Shown here: in pieces, positions 9,220 through 19,146 of the stretch
How positions within the stretch are numbered: the first letter of the stretch is position 1
Layout: the number at the start of each line of letters is the position of its first letter
NCBI RefSeq assembly: GCF_018457165.1
Contig: NZ_JAFMNX010000001.1
Location: 1,600,095 to 1,664,094, forward strand
Source of the DNA: Tianweitania aestuarii
Lineage (GTDB): Bacteria; Pseudomonadota; Alphaproteobacteria; Rhizobiales; Rhizobiaceae
Reading direction: 5' to 3'
Length of the DNA: 64,000 nucleotides
Notes under the pieces: generated by a model
Told to the model about the DNA's origin: nothing
The model's input: the letters and a program-made list of their open reading frames with translations, nothing else
Database searches by the model: none
Made by a program: the position numbers and the translations under genes

Positions 9220-10473
9220 ATGCCTGCCTTCAAGTCCGATTTCCTGCGCACGCTCCAAGAGCGTGGCTTCATCCACCAGATCTCCGACGAGACTGGTCTG
9301 GACGAGCTCTTTTCGCGCGAGATCGTGACGGCCTATATCGGCTTCGACCCCACGGCGCCGAGCCTGCATGCAGGCGGGCTGATCCAGATCATGATGCTGC
9401 ACTGGATGCAGAAGACCGGCCACCGGCCAATCGCGCTGATGGGCGGCGGCACGGGCATGGTGGGCGATCCGTCCTTCAAGGACGAGGCGCGCAAGCTGAT
9501 GACGCCGGACGTGATCCAGTCGAATATCGATGGCATCAAGAGGGTGTTTTCCAACTACCTGACCTTCGGCGATGGTCCGCGCGACGCGCTGATGGTCAAC
9601 AATGCCGACTGGCTGCTCGGCATCAACTACCTCGACTTCTTGCGCGATGTTGGCCGGCATTTCTCGGTCAACCGCATGCTGTCCTTCGATTCGGTGAAGA
9701 CGCGGCTCGATCGCGAGCAGTCGCTGTCGTTCCTCGAATTCAACTACATGATCCTGCAGGCCTATGATTTCGTGGAGCTCAACAAGCGCACCGGTACGCG
9801 CCTGCAGATGGGCGGTTCGGATCAGTGGGGCAACATCATCAACGGCATCGATCTCGGCCATCGCATGGATACGCCGCAGCTCTTCGCCCTGACCTCGCCG
9901 CTGCTGACGACCTCGTCGGGCGCCAAGATGGGCAAGTCGCTGTCGGGCGCCGTCTGGCTGAACCCGGACATGCTGTCGGCCTATGACTTCTGGCAATACT
10001 GGCGCAACACCGAGGATGCGGACGTGTCGCGCTTCCTGAAGCTCTACACGACGCTGCCGATGGACGAGATCGCACGGCTTTCGGCTTTGGGCGGTTCGGA
10101 GATCAACGAGGTCAAGAAGATCCTGGCGACCGAGATCACGGCCATGCTGCATGGGCGCGAGAATGCCGAACAAGCGGCTGAAACGGCGCGCAAGACGTTC
10201 GAGGAAGGCGCATTGGCTGCCGATCTGCCGACGATCGACGTGCCGGCGGCCGATCTCGAAAGCGGCATCGGCTTGCTGGCCTTGATGGTGATGGCGAAGC
10301 TCGCCGGATCGAATGGTGAAGCCCGCCGTCATGTTCAGGGCGGCGCCGTGCGCATCAACGACAAGCCGGTAAGCGACGAGCGCACATCGGTCGGCACCGG
10401 CGAGATCGGTGAAGCCGGCGTCATCAAGCTGTCGCTCGGCAAGAAGAAGCACATTCTGGTGCGTCCGGCCTGA
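9220..10473 (+). CDS. tyrS: Tyrosyl-tRNA synthetase
   Basis: Class I aminoacyl-tRNA synthetase charging tRNA-Tyr. The 417-aa product has the HIGH-type motif as [10 protein letters not shown] (44-53), the tyrosine-site MGGSDQWGN (197-205), the KMSKS-type loop KMGKS (236-240) and a C-terminal S4 RNA-binding domain (about 345-405, [11 protein letters not shown]). The length is normal. No T-box or leader is visible. A strong terminator follows within 60 bp. Confidence 0.97.
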   Translation: MPAFKSDFLRTLQERGFIHQISDETGLDELFSREIVTAYIGFDPTAPSLHAGGLIQIMMLHWMQKTGHRPIALMGGGTGMVGDPSFKDEARKLMTPDVIQSNIDGIKRVFSNYLTFGDGPRDALMVNNADWLLGINYLDFLRDVGRHFSVNRMLSFDSVKTRLDREQSLSFLEFNYMILQAYDFVELNKRTGTRLQMGGSDQWGNIINGIDLGHRMDTPQLFALTSPLLTTSSGAKMGKSLSGAVWLNPDMLSAYDFWQYWRNTEDADVSRFLKLYTTLPMDEIARLSALGGSEINEVKKILATEITAMLHGRENAEQAAETARKTFEEGALAADLPTIDVPAADLESGIGLLALMVMAKLAGSNGEARRHVQGGAVRINDKPVSDERTSVGTGEIGEAGVIKLSLGKKKHILVRPA

Positions 10474-10505
10474 CGAGGCCGCTGCCTACCCAAACACCCG
10501 CAAAG

Positions 10506-10542
10506 AAAAAGGCCCGGCTGCGCAAACAGCCGGGCCTTTCTT
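10506..10542. terminator. Rho-independent terminator after tyrS
   Basis: 13-bp perfect stem AAAGGCCCGGCTG / CAGCCGGGCCTTT with a 6-nt loop. It lies between the converging tyrS and outer-membrane protein genes and works in both directions. Confidence 0.9.
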
Positions 10543-10559
10543 CGTCCTGGTGCCAGGGA

Positions 10560-11201
10560 TCAGAACTTGTAGCTCAGACCTGCGCGAACCGTGTGCTCGT
10601 CGATGTCGAAGTCGCCGAGACCCAGGCCGAAATCTTCGCTGCCGTAATCGGAGTAGCGATATTCGACGCGTGCGGTCCAGTTGTTGGTGAAGGCATGCTC
10701 GACGCCGCCGCCAACGGTCCAGCCCGTGAGGGTCTCGGACTCGTCGATGCCGAGGCCGTCGATATAGGCGTTGGTGATGGCGAGGCCGCCCGTGGCATAA
10801 ACCAGCGTGCGGTCGAAGGCGTAGCCGAGGCGGCCGCGAACCGAACCCTGCCAATCCGTGCCGATCTCGACCGAACCGATGCCCACGCCGTAATCGTTCT
10901 CGTTCCAGGTGTAGCTGACGTCGCCTTCAACGCCGAACACGACGTTGCCCTGCTGGAAGTTCCAGCCGAAGAGACCGCCGAGCGCTGCGCCGTCGAAGTC
11001 TTCGCTGCCGAAGCCGCCGGGAAGGTCGACCGACGTCCAGACGTAACCGCCCTGAACACCGAGATAAACACCGCTCCAGTCATACGCGGTCTCAACAGCA
11101 ACCGGTACGGTCGGCTGATAGTCCGTGATGATGTCGGCGGCGAAAGCGGACGACGCGAAAAGCGTGGCGGCCGCTGTGATTCCTGCGATCCTGAAAACCA
11201 T
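10560..11201 (-). CDS. Outer-membrane beta-barrel protein (Omp25/Omp31-like)
   Basis: 213-aa secreted protein. A Sec signal peptide (MVFRIAGITAAATLFASSAFA, cleavage near 21) is followed by an eight-stranded-barrel pattern of alternating aromatic residues: YDWSGVYLGVQGGYVW, GWNFQQGNVVFGVEGDV, WQGSVRGRLGYAFDRTLVYATGG, WTARVEYRYSDYG, and terminal aromatic VRAGLSYKF. This is the OmpA-like/porin group that includes Omp25/31 of Brucella and RopB of rhizobia. The start at 11201 has AGGAGT upstream. It probably contributes to outer-membrane stability. Confidence 0.85.
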   Translation of the reverse strand: MVFRIAGITAAATLFASSAFAADIITDYQPTVPVAVETAYDWSGVYLGVQGGYVWTSVDLPGGFGSEDFDGAALGGLFGWNFQQGNVVFGVEGDVSYTWNENDYGVGIGSVEIGTDWQGSVRGRLGYAFDRTLVYATGGLAITNAYIDGLGIDESETLTGWTVGGGVEHAFTNNWTARVEYRYSDYGSEDFGLGLGDFDIDEHTVRAGLSYKF

Positions 11202-11349
11202 GGATCTGACTCCTATTTCATAAGCTAACCCGCTCCACCTAACAGAAGGCGGGCAAAAACGCCGTGTTCTCACAGCAACACATGCATCAAAGCAGCCAAG
11301 CCCTTGATGTTGTTGAACCTGACGCAGCGGGAGAATGGATGGGGATGGG

Positions 11350-14300
11350 CTAGAACTCGAAGATCGAGCGGAAAATGCCGGGTGCGATGACCGAGATCGG
11401 ATTGATCTGAAGGTCCGGCTTCTTCGCATTGCCGACCAGTCGGAAGGTGATGCCGATCAACGCGCCGTCGCGGCCATTTCCGAGAATCTGGCCGATGATG
11501 GGGATCTCGCCGAAGATGCGATTGACGCCATAGGCCGGCAGGAAGGTGCCGGTCATGTCCATATTGCCCTGCGGATCATAGAACGTGCCCTGAAAGCTCG
11601 CGCCGATCACCGGCCCGCGCACCACGCCTTCACGCAGAACGAGCGAACCCGGACCTTTCTGGATGCGGGTGAAGCCGCGCTCGAAGGCAACGCTGCTGGT
11701 GTCGATCTCGCGGTTGAGCGTGTCGTTGAGCGATTTGCCCTCCGGAGGCGGGCTTGCCACCAGCGATCGCAGCTTGGGTTCGTTGACGATTCGGAAATCG
11801 CGCGCATCCACCGCGCCGACCATTGCGGCTCCGGTGCGGCCGGCAAGTTCCAGTTCGATGCGGCCGCCATACATATGCTCATAGACATCGGCAAAGCGCA
11901 GCACGCCGCCGGCATCGGTGGACTGAACGCGCAGGGCGTTGCTGCCTCCCGCATTGTCAGTTTGCACGGCAACGGCTCCCCCCGAGCCCATGACGCCGCT
12001 CAGCCGCAGCGCGCCGGCGCCGCTGTCATAGGTAACCTTGAGGTTGTTGATGACCTCGTTGAAGAAGCCATTGGCCTGATCCACCGTGACATCGAGCGCC
12101 ACCGGCATCGCCTCGCCTGTTCCCGATGCTGAGGCGGCGGATTCGGCGAGATAATGTTTCACGAGAGAGCGGGCATCGAACTGCTTGCCGCGCACGCGCA
12201 CGGTGTAGGTCTTGCCCTTGCGCTCGAGATCGATCGACGCATCATCGCCGCGGTTGAGCTTGACCGTGCCGAGCTTTGCGGAAGCGAGCCCACCGGAATT
12301 CAGCCGCAGATCGCCGGCAACGTCGAAGCTGTCGCCGCTCAACTGGAAGTTCGTGAGATCGGTAACGCCATCGCGCGCGCTCAGGCGAAAGCGCAGTTTT
12401 GCCGGAACGCCGGCACCCTTCTGCCAGCCGACCCACGGCACGCGCACTTCCGTGCCGGTAAGATCGGCCGAGACCTCCTGTTGATCGCCCTGCGCGGCAT
12501 CCACATCGAGCAGCATGGGACCGGAGATCAGGGGATCGAGGGCCGGAAAGTGCTTTTGCCGGGTGGCCTCGTCCAGCGTCAGCTGGATGGAGCGTTTGCG
12601 GGTCACATCCGCCGCAGAGCCGACAGGCTCCGTCAGGTTCAGGCGGGCCGGGATGCCGTTGAGGTTGGCATTGGCTGCGATCTCCGCGCGCCGCTGATCG
12701 ATCGACGCCGTACCCGCTGCATCGGTGACCGTTTGCCCCGAAAAAGGCTTGGCCAGATTGAGCTTGTCGAAGGCGAGATCGACGCTCCAATGCACGCGCG
12801 AACGATCGACCTCGCGATTGAGCGGAATGTCGGCATTCACCGTGCCCCAAATCTCGCCGCTGAGATCGTTGGGCTCCATGCCGATGAAGCGCATGGCGTT
12901 GATCGGCTCACGCGCAGCCAGATCGCCGATCGCCTTTGCGTCGCCGGAAAGATCCAGCGTCATGAAGCCGACCGGACCGCCATCCTGATTGCCGGGTATC
13001 CGCATCGTGCCGTCCGTGATCGTCACCTTGCGATCCTCGGCCATGCGCGCTTCGCCCTTGGACAAGGCGATCTCGACATCGTTGCCGCCGAAGGTGATGA
13101 CGCCGGCCGCGTCCTGCACGATGGGCAAAGTGTCGAGCACGTGCAGGCTGGTATTTTCCACCACGAAACGGCCATTGGCTTCCTTGGCCGTGAAGGGAAT
13201 GCCATCACCAAGACGACCGGGCGCCAGAGACAGGTTGATCTCGCTTTCGACGAGGCGACCAGCGGTGACGTTCTCATGCACCCACTCACGGGCCTGCGGC
13301 GCGACGATGAAGGGCCATAGCTGCTTGGCCGAGGCGACGGGCATGGACGTGGTGCCGAGAATGGCGCGGAACCCTGGCGCGCGGCGTCCATCGAAGATGA
13401 TCTCGCCCTGGCCGGCGAATTGTCCATCATCCGTGCCGACCTTGAGATCGTCGATTACGAGCTCGGTGGGGTCGGGCAGATATTTGCCGGCCAGCCGAGA
13501 GGTGATCTCCACGGGCGCATCCGCAAGGTCCTGGGCCGCCAAACGGGATTCGTCGCTCACCAGTTCGAAGCGATAAGCGCGCGCGCTGTTCGGTGCTCCC
13601 GGCTCTGCAGGCTGCGGGCCGATGCCGCCGCTGAAGCTCAAGATCGTTTCGCCGGTTTGAACGGCTGCCTTCTTGATCGCGAGTTCGCCCGATCCTGATC
13701 GAAACTCCATTCCGAGTTCGGCGTCACCCGCGATGATGCCGTTTTTGCCGAGATCGATGGCGGCGTCCGTCATGGAGGCGCTGGCGGCGAGCGTGCTTGG
13801 TTCGCCGTTCACGCCTTCGCGCCCATCGATGTCCATGGCGATCGTGCCGAGCGACGGATCCACCACGGCAATGCCGTCATCAATGAAGGGATCGTCGCGG
13901 ACGATGGGATCGGAGTCGAGCGCAACCGTCAGCGACGAAATCTGCGTGCCGCCTGGCCGCGCAGCATTGCCGGCCAGAACGATCGTGCGCCCGTTGACGG
14001 CAAGTTCTGCGTTGATCGTCAGCGCATCGCCTGCGCGTGCAAGCGTGGCCGAGCGGATCACGAAGGTCGTTGTTTTCTCCAGACCGGGAAGAACGATCTC
14101 GACATTTTCCAGCGCAAGCCGGCGCGTCTGGCCCGCATCCAGCCCGTTGAAGGCGCGGTGCAGGCCATCGAAGATCGCCGCCAGAACCTTGTCGGGATCA
14201 ACGAGGCCCTGCGCGTTCTTCAAGCCGGCAGCCCAGTCCTGCTCGCCGTTCTGCTGCAGGGCGCCGGCGACGATGCGCGCATCGGCCAGCGTGGCATTGC

Positions 14301-14760
14301 CGATCTGGATACGGCCTTTGAGGAGTTGAAGCGGCGCCAGCCCGAATCGCACCTCGCCTGCCGAGATCTGCGGCCCGCCTGGGTTCACCGCGCCGAGCTT
14401 CAGATCAGCAAGGCTGAGCGACAAAAAGCGCGAGGCATCGAAGGACACGCCCAGCTTGCCGAGCGACGCGACGACCGGTTCACCCGCAAACCGGCTCCCC
14501 GTGCGCTCGGCCTGTTCACGTAGACGGTCCATGCCGATCGATGGAATGCCGTAAACGGCGAGAAAGAACACGGCAGCGAGGAAAAGGCCGATCGCCAGAC
14601 TGAAAAACACGCCGATCCCATGCAGATAGCGGCGCTTGCGGCGTTTGGGCTGGGAAGACACCGGCACCTGCGGCGGCGCAGCAGAGGGCAAGGCGCCGAG
14701 ATCAGCGATCTCGTTGCGCCGGAAGCGGATTCTCTGGTGCTCGCGCGGCTCGTTTTCCAA
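11350..14760 (-). CDS. Large AsmA-like / YhdP-type membrane-anchored protein
   Basis: About 1136 aa with one N-terminal membrane helix (IGVFFSLAIGLFLAAVFFLAVYG) and a very long periplasmic region of repeated beta-rich segments. It ends in an AsmA-like C-terminal module (GSLVLREGVVRGPVIGASFQG, TGTFLPAYGVNRIFGEIPIIG, FRLVGNAKKPDLQINP). Proteins of this superfamily (YhdP, TamB, AsmA) form groove-like bridges implicated in phospholipid transport to the outer membrane; that role is inferred here. The start is uncertain: TTG at 14760 is chosen because the next upstream ATG would run into the divergent peroxiredoxin gene. A few tens of residues either way are possible. Confidence 0.8.
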   Translation of the reverse strand: MENEPREHQRIRFRRNEIADLGALPSAAPPQVPVSSQPKRRKRRYLHGIGVFFSLAIGLFLAAVFFLAVYGIPSIGMDRLREQAERTGSRFAGEPVVASLGKLGVSFDASRFLSLSLADLKLGAVNPGGPQISAGEVRFGLAPLQLLKGRIQIGNATLADARIVAGALQQNGEQDWAAGLKNAQGLVDPDKVLAAIFDGLHRAFNGLDAGQTRRLALENVEIVLPGLEKTTTFVIRSATLARAGDALTINAELAVNGRTIVLAGNAARPGGTQISSLTVALDSDPIVRDDPFIDDGIAVVDPSLGTIAMDIDGREGVNGEPSTLAASASMTDAAIDLGKNGIIAGDAELGMEFRSGSGELAIKKAAVQTGETILSFSGGIGPQPAEPGAPNSARAYRFELVSDESRLAAQDLADAPVEITSRLAGKYLPDPTELVIDDLKVGTDDGQFAGQGEIIFDGRRAPGFRAILGTTSMPVASAKQLWPFIVAPQAREWVHENVTAGRLVESEINLSLAPGRLGDGIPFTAKEANGRFVVENTSLHVLDTLPIVQDAAGVITFGGNDVEIALSKGEARMAEDRKVTITDGTMRIPGNQDGGPVGFMTLDLSGDAKAIGDLAAREPINAMRFIGMEPNDLSGEIWGTVNADIPLNREVDRSRVHWSVDLAFDKLNLAKPFSGQTVTDAAGTASIDQRRAEIAANANLNGIPARLNLTEPVGSAADVTRKRSIQLTLDEATRQKHFPALDPLISGPMLLDVDAAQGDQQEVSADLTGTEVRVPWVGWQKGAGVPAKLRFRLSARDGVTDLTNFQLSGDSFDVAGDLRLNSGGLASAKLGTVKLNRGDDASIDLERKGKTYTVRVRGKQFDARSLVKHYLAESAASASGTGEAMPVALDVTVDQANGFFNEVINNLKVTYDSGAGALRLSGVMGSGGAVAVQTDNAGGSNALRVQSTDAGGVLRFADVYEHMYGGRIELELAGRTGAAMVGAVDARDFRIVNEPKLRSLVASPPPEGKSLNDTLNREIDTSSVAFERGFTRIQKGPGSLVLREGVVRGPVIGASFQGTFYDPQGNMDMTGTFLPAYGVNRIFGEIPIIGQILGNGRDGALIGITFRLVGNAKKPDLQINPISVIAPGIFRSIFEF

Positions 14761-14849
14761 CGTTGTCGACGGTTCCTGATCGGCTGATGGACGAATCCGG
14801 CAGAGCTCTATATTTCGCGAGACACATGCGGACGTAAACAGGTGGCGCG

Positions 14850-15332
14850 ATGACAGACGCGAAGAACGAGCTACAAATCGGCGATATTGCACCGGATTTT
14901 GAACTCCCACGCGATGGGGGCGGAACTATGTCGCTGCAATCGCTTCGCGGGAAGCCCGTGGTGCTCTACGCCTATCCCAAGGATGACACGAGCGGCTGCA
15001 CGGCGCAGGCGATCGACTTCACGCGCCTGAAGCCCGACTTCGAGCAGGCCGGCGTTACCGTGGTCGGCATCTCGCCCGACAGCGTGAAGAAGCACGACAA
15101 GTTCAAGCTCAAGCACGAGCTCGGCATCGACCTCGTTGCCGACGAGGAAAAGTCCGTGCTCACCGCGCTCGACGTGTGGAAGGAAAAGAGCATGTATGGG
15201 CGCAAATATATGGGCGTCGAACGCTCCACCTTCCTCATCGACAAGGACGGCAAGATCGCGCGGATCTGGCGCAAGGTGTCCGTTCCCGGCCATGCCGAGG
15301 AAGTCCTGGAAGCCGCCCGCGCGCTCGGCTGA
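14850..15332 (+). CDS. bcp: Thiol peroxidase of the Bcp/PrxQ type, single cysteine
   Basis: 160-aa cytosolic peroxiredoxin that reduces H2O2 and organic hydroperoxides. It has IAPDFELPRDGG (13-24), the active-site segment YPKDDTSGCTAQAIDF with peroxidatic Cys at about 50, and the C-terminal ERSTFLIDKDGKI. In E. coli Bcp a second Cys lies five residues after the first; here that position is Ile and no other cysteine occurs, so this is a one-Cys enzyme needing an external thiol partner. It is divergent from the AsmA-like gene. Confidence 0.93.
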   Translation: MTDAKNELQIGDIAPDFELPRDGGGTMSLQSLRGKPVVLYAYPKDDTSGCTAQAIDFTRLKPDFEQAGVTVVGISPDSVKKHDKFKLKHELGIDLVADEEKSVLTALDVWKEKSMYGRKYMGVERSTFLIDKDGKIARIWRKVSVPGHAEEVLEAARALG

Positions 15333-15391
15333 GTGTCGAAAACGCGTCATGACAGGACGGCGGGGCGACGGCTGTTCGCCCGCCCGCATGC

Positions 15392-15420
15392 TAGGTCACG
15401 CGCTGACCTAACGGGTTAGG
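15392..15420 (+). promoter_or_regulatory. Two overlapping dyads upstream of the XRE regulator gene
   Basis: A perfect 7-bp dyad TAGGTCA-N5-TGACCTA (15392-15410) overlaps a second perfect dyad CCTAAC-GG-GTTAGG (15407-15420). The second dyad runs into the AGGAG ribosome-binding site of the following HTH gene. This layout strongly suggests an autoregulatory operator that blocks transcription and possibly translation. Confidence 0.6.
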
Positions 15421-15429
15421 AGCGGATCT

Positions 15430-15813
15430 TTGACCGTTATTCGGGCATTCCCGTCACGCACGATCGACACCGACACACTCGGCGGACGCTTGTCGCGCAC
15501 GCGCGATGCAAGCGGGATCAGCCTGCAAACCTTGGCGCGCCGCGTCGGCGTAAAAAAGCAGACCATCATCGATTGGGAAAACGACCGCTCGGAGCCGAGC
15601 GTCGAGCGCCTGACGCTGGTTGCCAGCGTGCTCGACGTGACCCTGATGTGGCTGATGCACGGCGTGGGCGATGCGCCGGCCGACGAGATCGGTCCAGACC
15701 CCCTCGCTTCGCTGACCGCGCAGATCGAGCGCCTGCGCCGCATCCATGAAGATACCGGCCAGATCATCGAACGCCTGGGGCGTGAAATTCAGAGATTGAA
15801 CGACGGCGAGTAA
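15430..15813 (+). CDS. XRE-family HTH transcriptional regulator
   Basis: 127-aa DNA-binding protein. A Cro/CI-type HTH spans about residues 17-72 (LGGRLSRTRDASGISLQTLARRVGV, KKQTIIDWENDRSEPS, VERLTLVASVLDV). The C-terminal segment IERLRRIHEDTGQIIERLGREIQRL looks like a short coiled coil for dimerisation. It begins with TTG at 15430, supported by AGGAG 8 nt upstream. The target genes are unknown; self-regulation is likely given the overlapping dyads in front. It stands alone between bcp and the opposite-strand DUF2155 gene. Confidence 0.85.
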   Translation: MTVIRAFPSRTIDTDTLGGRLSRTRDASGISLQTLARRVGVKKQTIIDWENDRSEPSVERLTLVASVLDVTLMWLMHGVGDAPADEIGPDPLASLTAQIERLRRIHEDTGQIIERLGREIQRLNDGE

Positions 15814-15840
15814 GCCCCACCGTCAAAGTCACGAGGCGCG

Positions 15841-16359
15841 TCAGTCTGCCTGGGCCGATTCCGGCGCCGGCACGTCCGAGGTCTTCTTGCAGGCCTTCAG
15901 CCACACATCGTAGACCGGATGCTCCACAGCATTGAGGCCGGGACTTTCAGCAAACATCCAGCCGGTGAAGATGCGGCGGATCTTGCGGTCGAGCGTGATC
16001 TCGTCGACTTCCACGAAGGAGTCAGTTTTCGGCTCCTGATTTTCAGGGCTGGCATAGCAGACACGCGGCGTGACCTGGAGCGCGCCGAACTGCACGGTCT
16101 CATTGACGTAGACGTCGAAATTGATGATGCGGCCGGTAATCTTGTCGATGCCGGAAAATTCCGCAACGGGGTTCTTGATGCGCTGCGCGGCCACGGCCGG
16201 CTGCTCCGGGTCCGTTCCGTCAGCCGCACCCTGGGCTTGCGGCGTATCGAATCCCTGGATGCCTTCGAAACCCTGTGGGCCTTGCTGAGCATGCGCTGCC
16301 GGAATGATCATCATTGCGATCAAACCAGCAAACAGGCTCCGGTTCACACTCAGCATCAT
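15841..16359 (-). CDS. DUF2155 exported protein
   Basis: 172-aa protein with a Sec signal peptide (hydrophobic FAGLIAMMIIPAAHA, cleavage after AHA near 24). The DUF2155 core is AEFSGIDKITGRIINFDVYVNETVQFGALQVTPRVCYASPENQEP, then FVEVDEITLDRKIRRIFTGWMFAESPGLNAVEHPVYDVWLKAC. Two Cys in the mature protein could form a disulphide. The family is common in Alphaproteobacteria and of unknown function, and is habitually adjacent to the NDUFA12-type gene, as here. A link to envelope or respiratory-complex biogenesis is only a guess. Confidence 0.85.
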   Translation of the reverse strand: MMLSVNRSLFAGLIAMMIIPAAHAQQGPQGFEGIQGFDTPQAQGAADGTDPEQPAVAAQRIKNPVAEFSGIDKITGRIINFDVYVNETVQFGALQVTPRVCYASPENQEPKTDSFVEVDEITLDRKIRRIFTGWMFAESPGLNAVEHPVYDVWLKACKKTSDVPAPESAQAD

Positions 16360-16457
16360 CGATCCAATTCTACCGCCCGCCGCGAGGCACGGCCACTTCC
16401 CTGTCTCGCGTAGAGGAGAATTGTGGCGAGAAATCTAAGAGGCTCGTCCGGAAGCGA

Positions 16458-16856
16458 TCAGCCGCCCGGCGTCCAGGCGTCGTAATCGCCGGTGACCCGT
16501 GGACGCTCTTTCTCGTTCAGGATCGAACCCTGCGGACGATAAGCGCCTGCCGTGCCGGTGAGGTTCGGCTTGTGCGCCTTTTCCCATTCGCGCGGAGAAT
16601 AGGTTTCGGCCGAAGGCGGCGTGTCGACGCGGTGATGCATCCAGCCGTGCCAGCCGGGCGGGATAGCAGACGCTTCGGCATAACCGTTGAACACGACCCA
16701 GCGGCGCGGATGACCATCCGGGCTCATGCCACCTTCGTAATAGGTGTTGCCCAACGCATCCTGACCAACGGCCTTGCCCTTGCGCCAGGTGAAGAAGCGC
16801 GTGCCGAGCGTTTGGCCATTCCACCAGGTGAAGAATTGGGTGAAGAACTTTGACAT
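16458..16856 (-). CDS. NADH:ubiquinone oxidoreductase NDUFA12-type accessory subunit
   Basis: 132-aa protein homologous to the 17.2-kDa (NDUFA12/B17.2) accessory subunit of respiratory complex I, found in alphaproteobacteria and mitochondria. Signature residues are WNGQTLGTRFFTWRKGKAVGQDALGNTYYEG, RRWVVFNGYAEAS, IPPGWHGWMHHRVD and PHKPNLTGTA-like KAHKPNLTGTAGAYRP. It sits on the matrix-side (cytoplasmic) arm. The start at 16856 has AAGGGA upstream; a GTG one codon earlier is less likely. It lies just upstream of DUF2155 in the same orientation and is probably co-transcribed. Confidence 0.93.
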   Translation of the reverse strand: MSKFFTQFFTWWNGQTLGTRFFTWRKGKAVGQDALGNTYYEGGMSPDGHPRRWVVFNGYAEASAIPPGWHGWMHHRVDTPPSAETYSPREWEKAHKPNLTGTAGAYRPQGSILNEKERPRVTGDYDAWTPGG

Positions 16857-16943
16857 CACGTCATCCCTTGGGAAGCGGCTACCCGCTTGTTCGTTGGCCG
16901 CGTTATGGCGCTGTGTGCCTCGCTTGGCAAGAAGGCGCGCCGC

Positions 16944-17438
16944 TCAGACCAGTGACTTCTCGTAGATCAGCACGGTTCGCGGCACTGCGCCGCCATGTTC
17001 CTCGCGCCCGGCCTGGGTGAAGCCTTCCGTTTCATAGAAGGCGACGGCACGGCTGTTGCGTTCCTCGACCTCGAGCCGCAGCACCTGCGATTCGAAGAAG
17101 GACTGCTCAATTTCTTCCAGAAGCATGCCGCCGATGCCCCGCCCTTGAAGCTCCGGCAAGACGTAGAGCTGAAACAGCGTGACCACGCGCATGTCATCCA
17201 GCGTCGCGGCCGCAAACGCACAGCCGCAGATCCGCTCGCCATCATCGGCAACGAGAAATTCTGAGCGGTCGCGATCGATCATCGCCTGAAGCGCTTCGGG
17301 CGAATGCCATTCCGCCGTCAGCTCCTCCACCATGCCCGGCCCGTAGATCGGATCATAGGTCGCGTGCCAGGTTTCGGCGAGCAGCGCACGAATCGCGGAA
17401 ATGTCCCACGATCCGGCAGTGCGAACGAAAACGCTCAC
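16944..17438 (-). CDS. GNAT-family N-acetyltransferase
   Basis: 164-aa cytosolic protein with the GNAT fold. The acetyl-CoA motif A reads [21 protein letters not shown] (about 103-123), preceded by the VVTLFQ strand and followed by [21 protein letters not shown]. The acceptor substrate is unknown. Its start overlaps the end of gatB by 4 nt (ATGA), so it is the second gene of a gatB operon and probably translationally coupled. It does not resemble RimI or RimJ closely. Confidence 0.85.
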   Translation of the reverse strand: MSVFVRTAGSWDISAIRALLAETWHATYDPIYGPGMVEELTAEWHSPEALQAMIDRDRSEFLVADDGERICGCAFAAATLDDMRVVTLFQLYVLPELQGRGIGGMLLEEIEQSFFESQVLRLEVEERNSRAVAFYETEGFTQAGREEHGGAVPRTVLIYEKSLV

Positions 17439-18937
17439 TCGGTGATCCCGAGTTTCGCCTTCACGAGGTCGTTGACGGCCTGCGGCGCGGCCTTGCCGCC
17501 CGTGGCCTTCATGACCTGCCCCACGAACCAGCCGGCCATGCTCGGCTTGGCGCGTGCCTGCTCGGCCTTGTCGGGGTTGGCGGCGATCACGTCATCCACG
17601 GCCTTTTCGATCGCGCCGGTGTCGGTGACCTGCTTCAAACCGCGTGTTTCGACGATCTCCTTGGGATCACCGCCCTCGTTCCAGACGATCTCGAACACGT
17701 CCTTGGCGATCTTGCCGGAAATGGTGCCGTTCTTGATGAGATCGACGATGGCGCCGAGCTGGTCCGGCGACAGGGGCGCATCCTCGATGTCGCGGCCTGC
17801 CTTGTTCAAGGCGCCGAGCAGTTCGTTGATGACCCAGTTGGCGGAAATCTTGCCGTCGCGGCCTTTGGCGACCTGCTCGAAATAAGCGGCAATCGCCTTT
17901 TCCGAAACGAGGATCGAGGCATCGTAAACCGAGAGGCCTAGATCGTTCACCAGCCGGTTGCGCTTGTCGTCCGGCAGTTCCGGAAGATCGGCAGCGAGCG
18001 CGTCGACATAGGCCTGGTCGAATTCGAGCGGCAGAAGATCGGGATCGGGGAAGTAGCGATAATCATGCGCTTCTTCCTTTGAACGCATGGAGCGCGTTTC
18101 GCCCTTGTTCGGGTCGAACAGCCGCGTTTCCTGATCGATCTTGCCGCCATCTTCCAGGATCGCGATCTGGCGGCGCGCCTCGTAGTCGATGGCCTGGCCC
18201 ACGAAGCGAATGGAGTTGACGTTCTTGATCTCACAGCGCGTGCCGAACTCGCCGCCCGGCTTGCGCACGGAAACGTTGACGTCGGCGCGCAGCGAGCCCT
18301 CGTCCATGTTGCCGTCGCAGGTGCCGAGATAACGCACGATGGTGCGCAGCTTGGTGACATAGGCCTTGGCTTCATCGGCCGAGCGCATGTCGGGCTTCGA
18401 CACGATTTCCATCAGGGCCACGCCCGAACGGTTCAGGTCCACGAAGGACATGGTCGGATGCTGGTCGTGGATCGACTTGCCGGCGTCCTGTTCGAGATGC
18501 AGGCGCTCAATGCCGACCTCGATGTCCTCGAAGTTGCCCTGGCGATCAGGGCCGACCGAGATGATGATCTGACCTTCGCCGACGATCGGCTGCTTGAACT
18601 GGGAGATCTGGTAGCCCTGCGGCAGATCCGGATAGAAGTAGTTCTTCCGGTCGAACACCGACTTGTGGTTGATCTGCGCCTTCAGGCCGAGGCCGGTGCG
18701 GATGGCCTGACGCACGCATTCCTCGTTGATCACCGGCAGCATGCCGGGCATGGCGGCATCCACGAGGCTGACATTCTCGTTGGGTGCAGCACCAAAGGTG
18801 GTGGAAGCGCCCGAGAACAGCTTGGCCTCGGAAGTCACCTGGGCATGCACTTCCAAGCCGATGATCACTTCCCAATCGCCGGTGGCGCCGGAGATCAGGC
18901 GTTTTGGATCGGGCGTGCGGGTGTCAACTAGCGTCAT
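17435..18937 (-). CDS. gatB: Aspartyl/glutamyl-tRNA(Asn/Gln) amidotransferase subunit B
   Basis: Subunit B of the GatCAB complex, which converts Glu-tRNA(Gln), and often Asp-tRNA(Asn), to the correct amide form. The 500-aa product has the N-terminal [13 protein letters not shown], the GatB signature [19 protein letters not shown], the kinase-like core and the C-terminal tRNA-binding tail (YqeY-like, [33 protein letters not shown]). The start is set at 18937 (MTLVDTRTP); the longer in-frame extension is not GatB-like. The family length is about 480-500 aa. gatA and gatC are not in this window. Confidence 0.96.
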   Translation of the reverse strand: MTLVDTRTPDPKRLISGATGDWEVIIGLEVHAQVTSEAKLFSGASTTFGAAPNENVSLVDAAMPGMLPVINEECVRQAIRTGLGLKAQINHKSVFDRKNYFYPDLPQGYQISQFKQPIVGEGQIIISVGPDRQGNFEDIEVGIERLHLEQDAGKSIHDQHPTMSFVDLNRSGVALMEIVSKPDMRSADEAKAYVTKLRTIVRYLGTCDGNMDEGSLRADVNVSVRKPGGEFGTRCEIKNVNSIRFVGQAIDYEARRQIAILEDGGKIDQETRLFDPNKGETRSMRSKEEAHDYRYFPDPDLLPLEFDQAYVDALAADLPELPDDKRNRLVNDLGLSVYDASILVSEKAIAAYFEQVAKGRDGKISANWVINELLGALNKAGRDIEDAPLSPDQLGAIVDLIKNGTISGKIAKDVFEIVWNEGGDPKEIVETRGLKQVTDTGAIEKAVDDVIAANPDKAEQARAKPSMAGWFVGQVMKATGGKAAPQAVNDLVKAKLGITE

Positions 18938-19146
18938 GATGAAGGTCCGGTCGAAGCGCGCGGCGAGCCGCATCTTGTTTGGCAAATCGGCTAAAGCAAT
19001 CGGCCGCGCTTCGCAAGGCAAGGCGGAGCCTTGGGACCTGTTCGATCCGGGGACTCGGTACAATTTGAACGGATCCCATATCGAGCAATCCAGCCTGTTC
19101 GGAGGCCGGTCAGGCCATCAGATCGCATCGGCGGAAGGTGAAAAGA

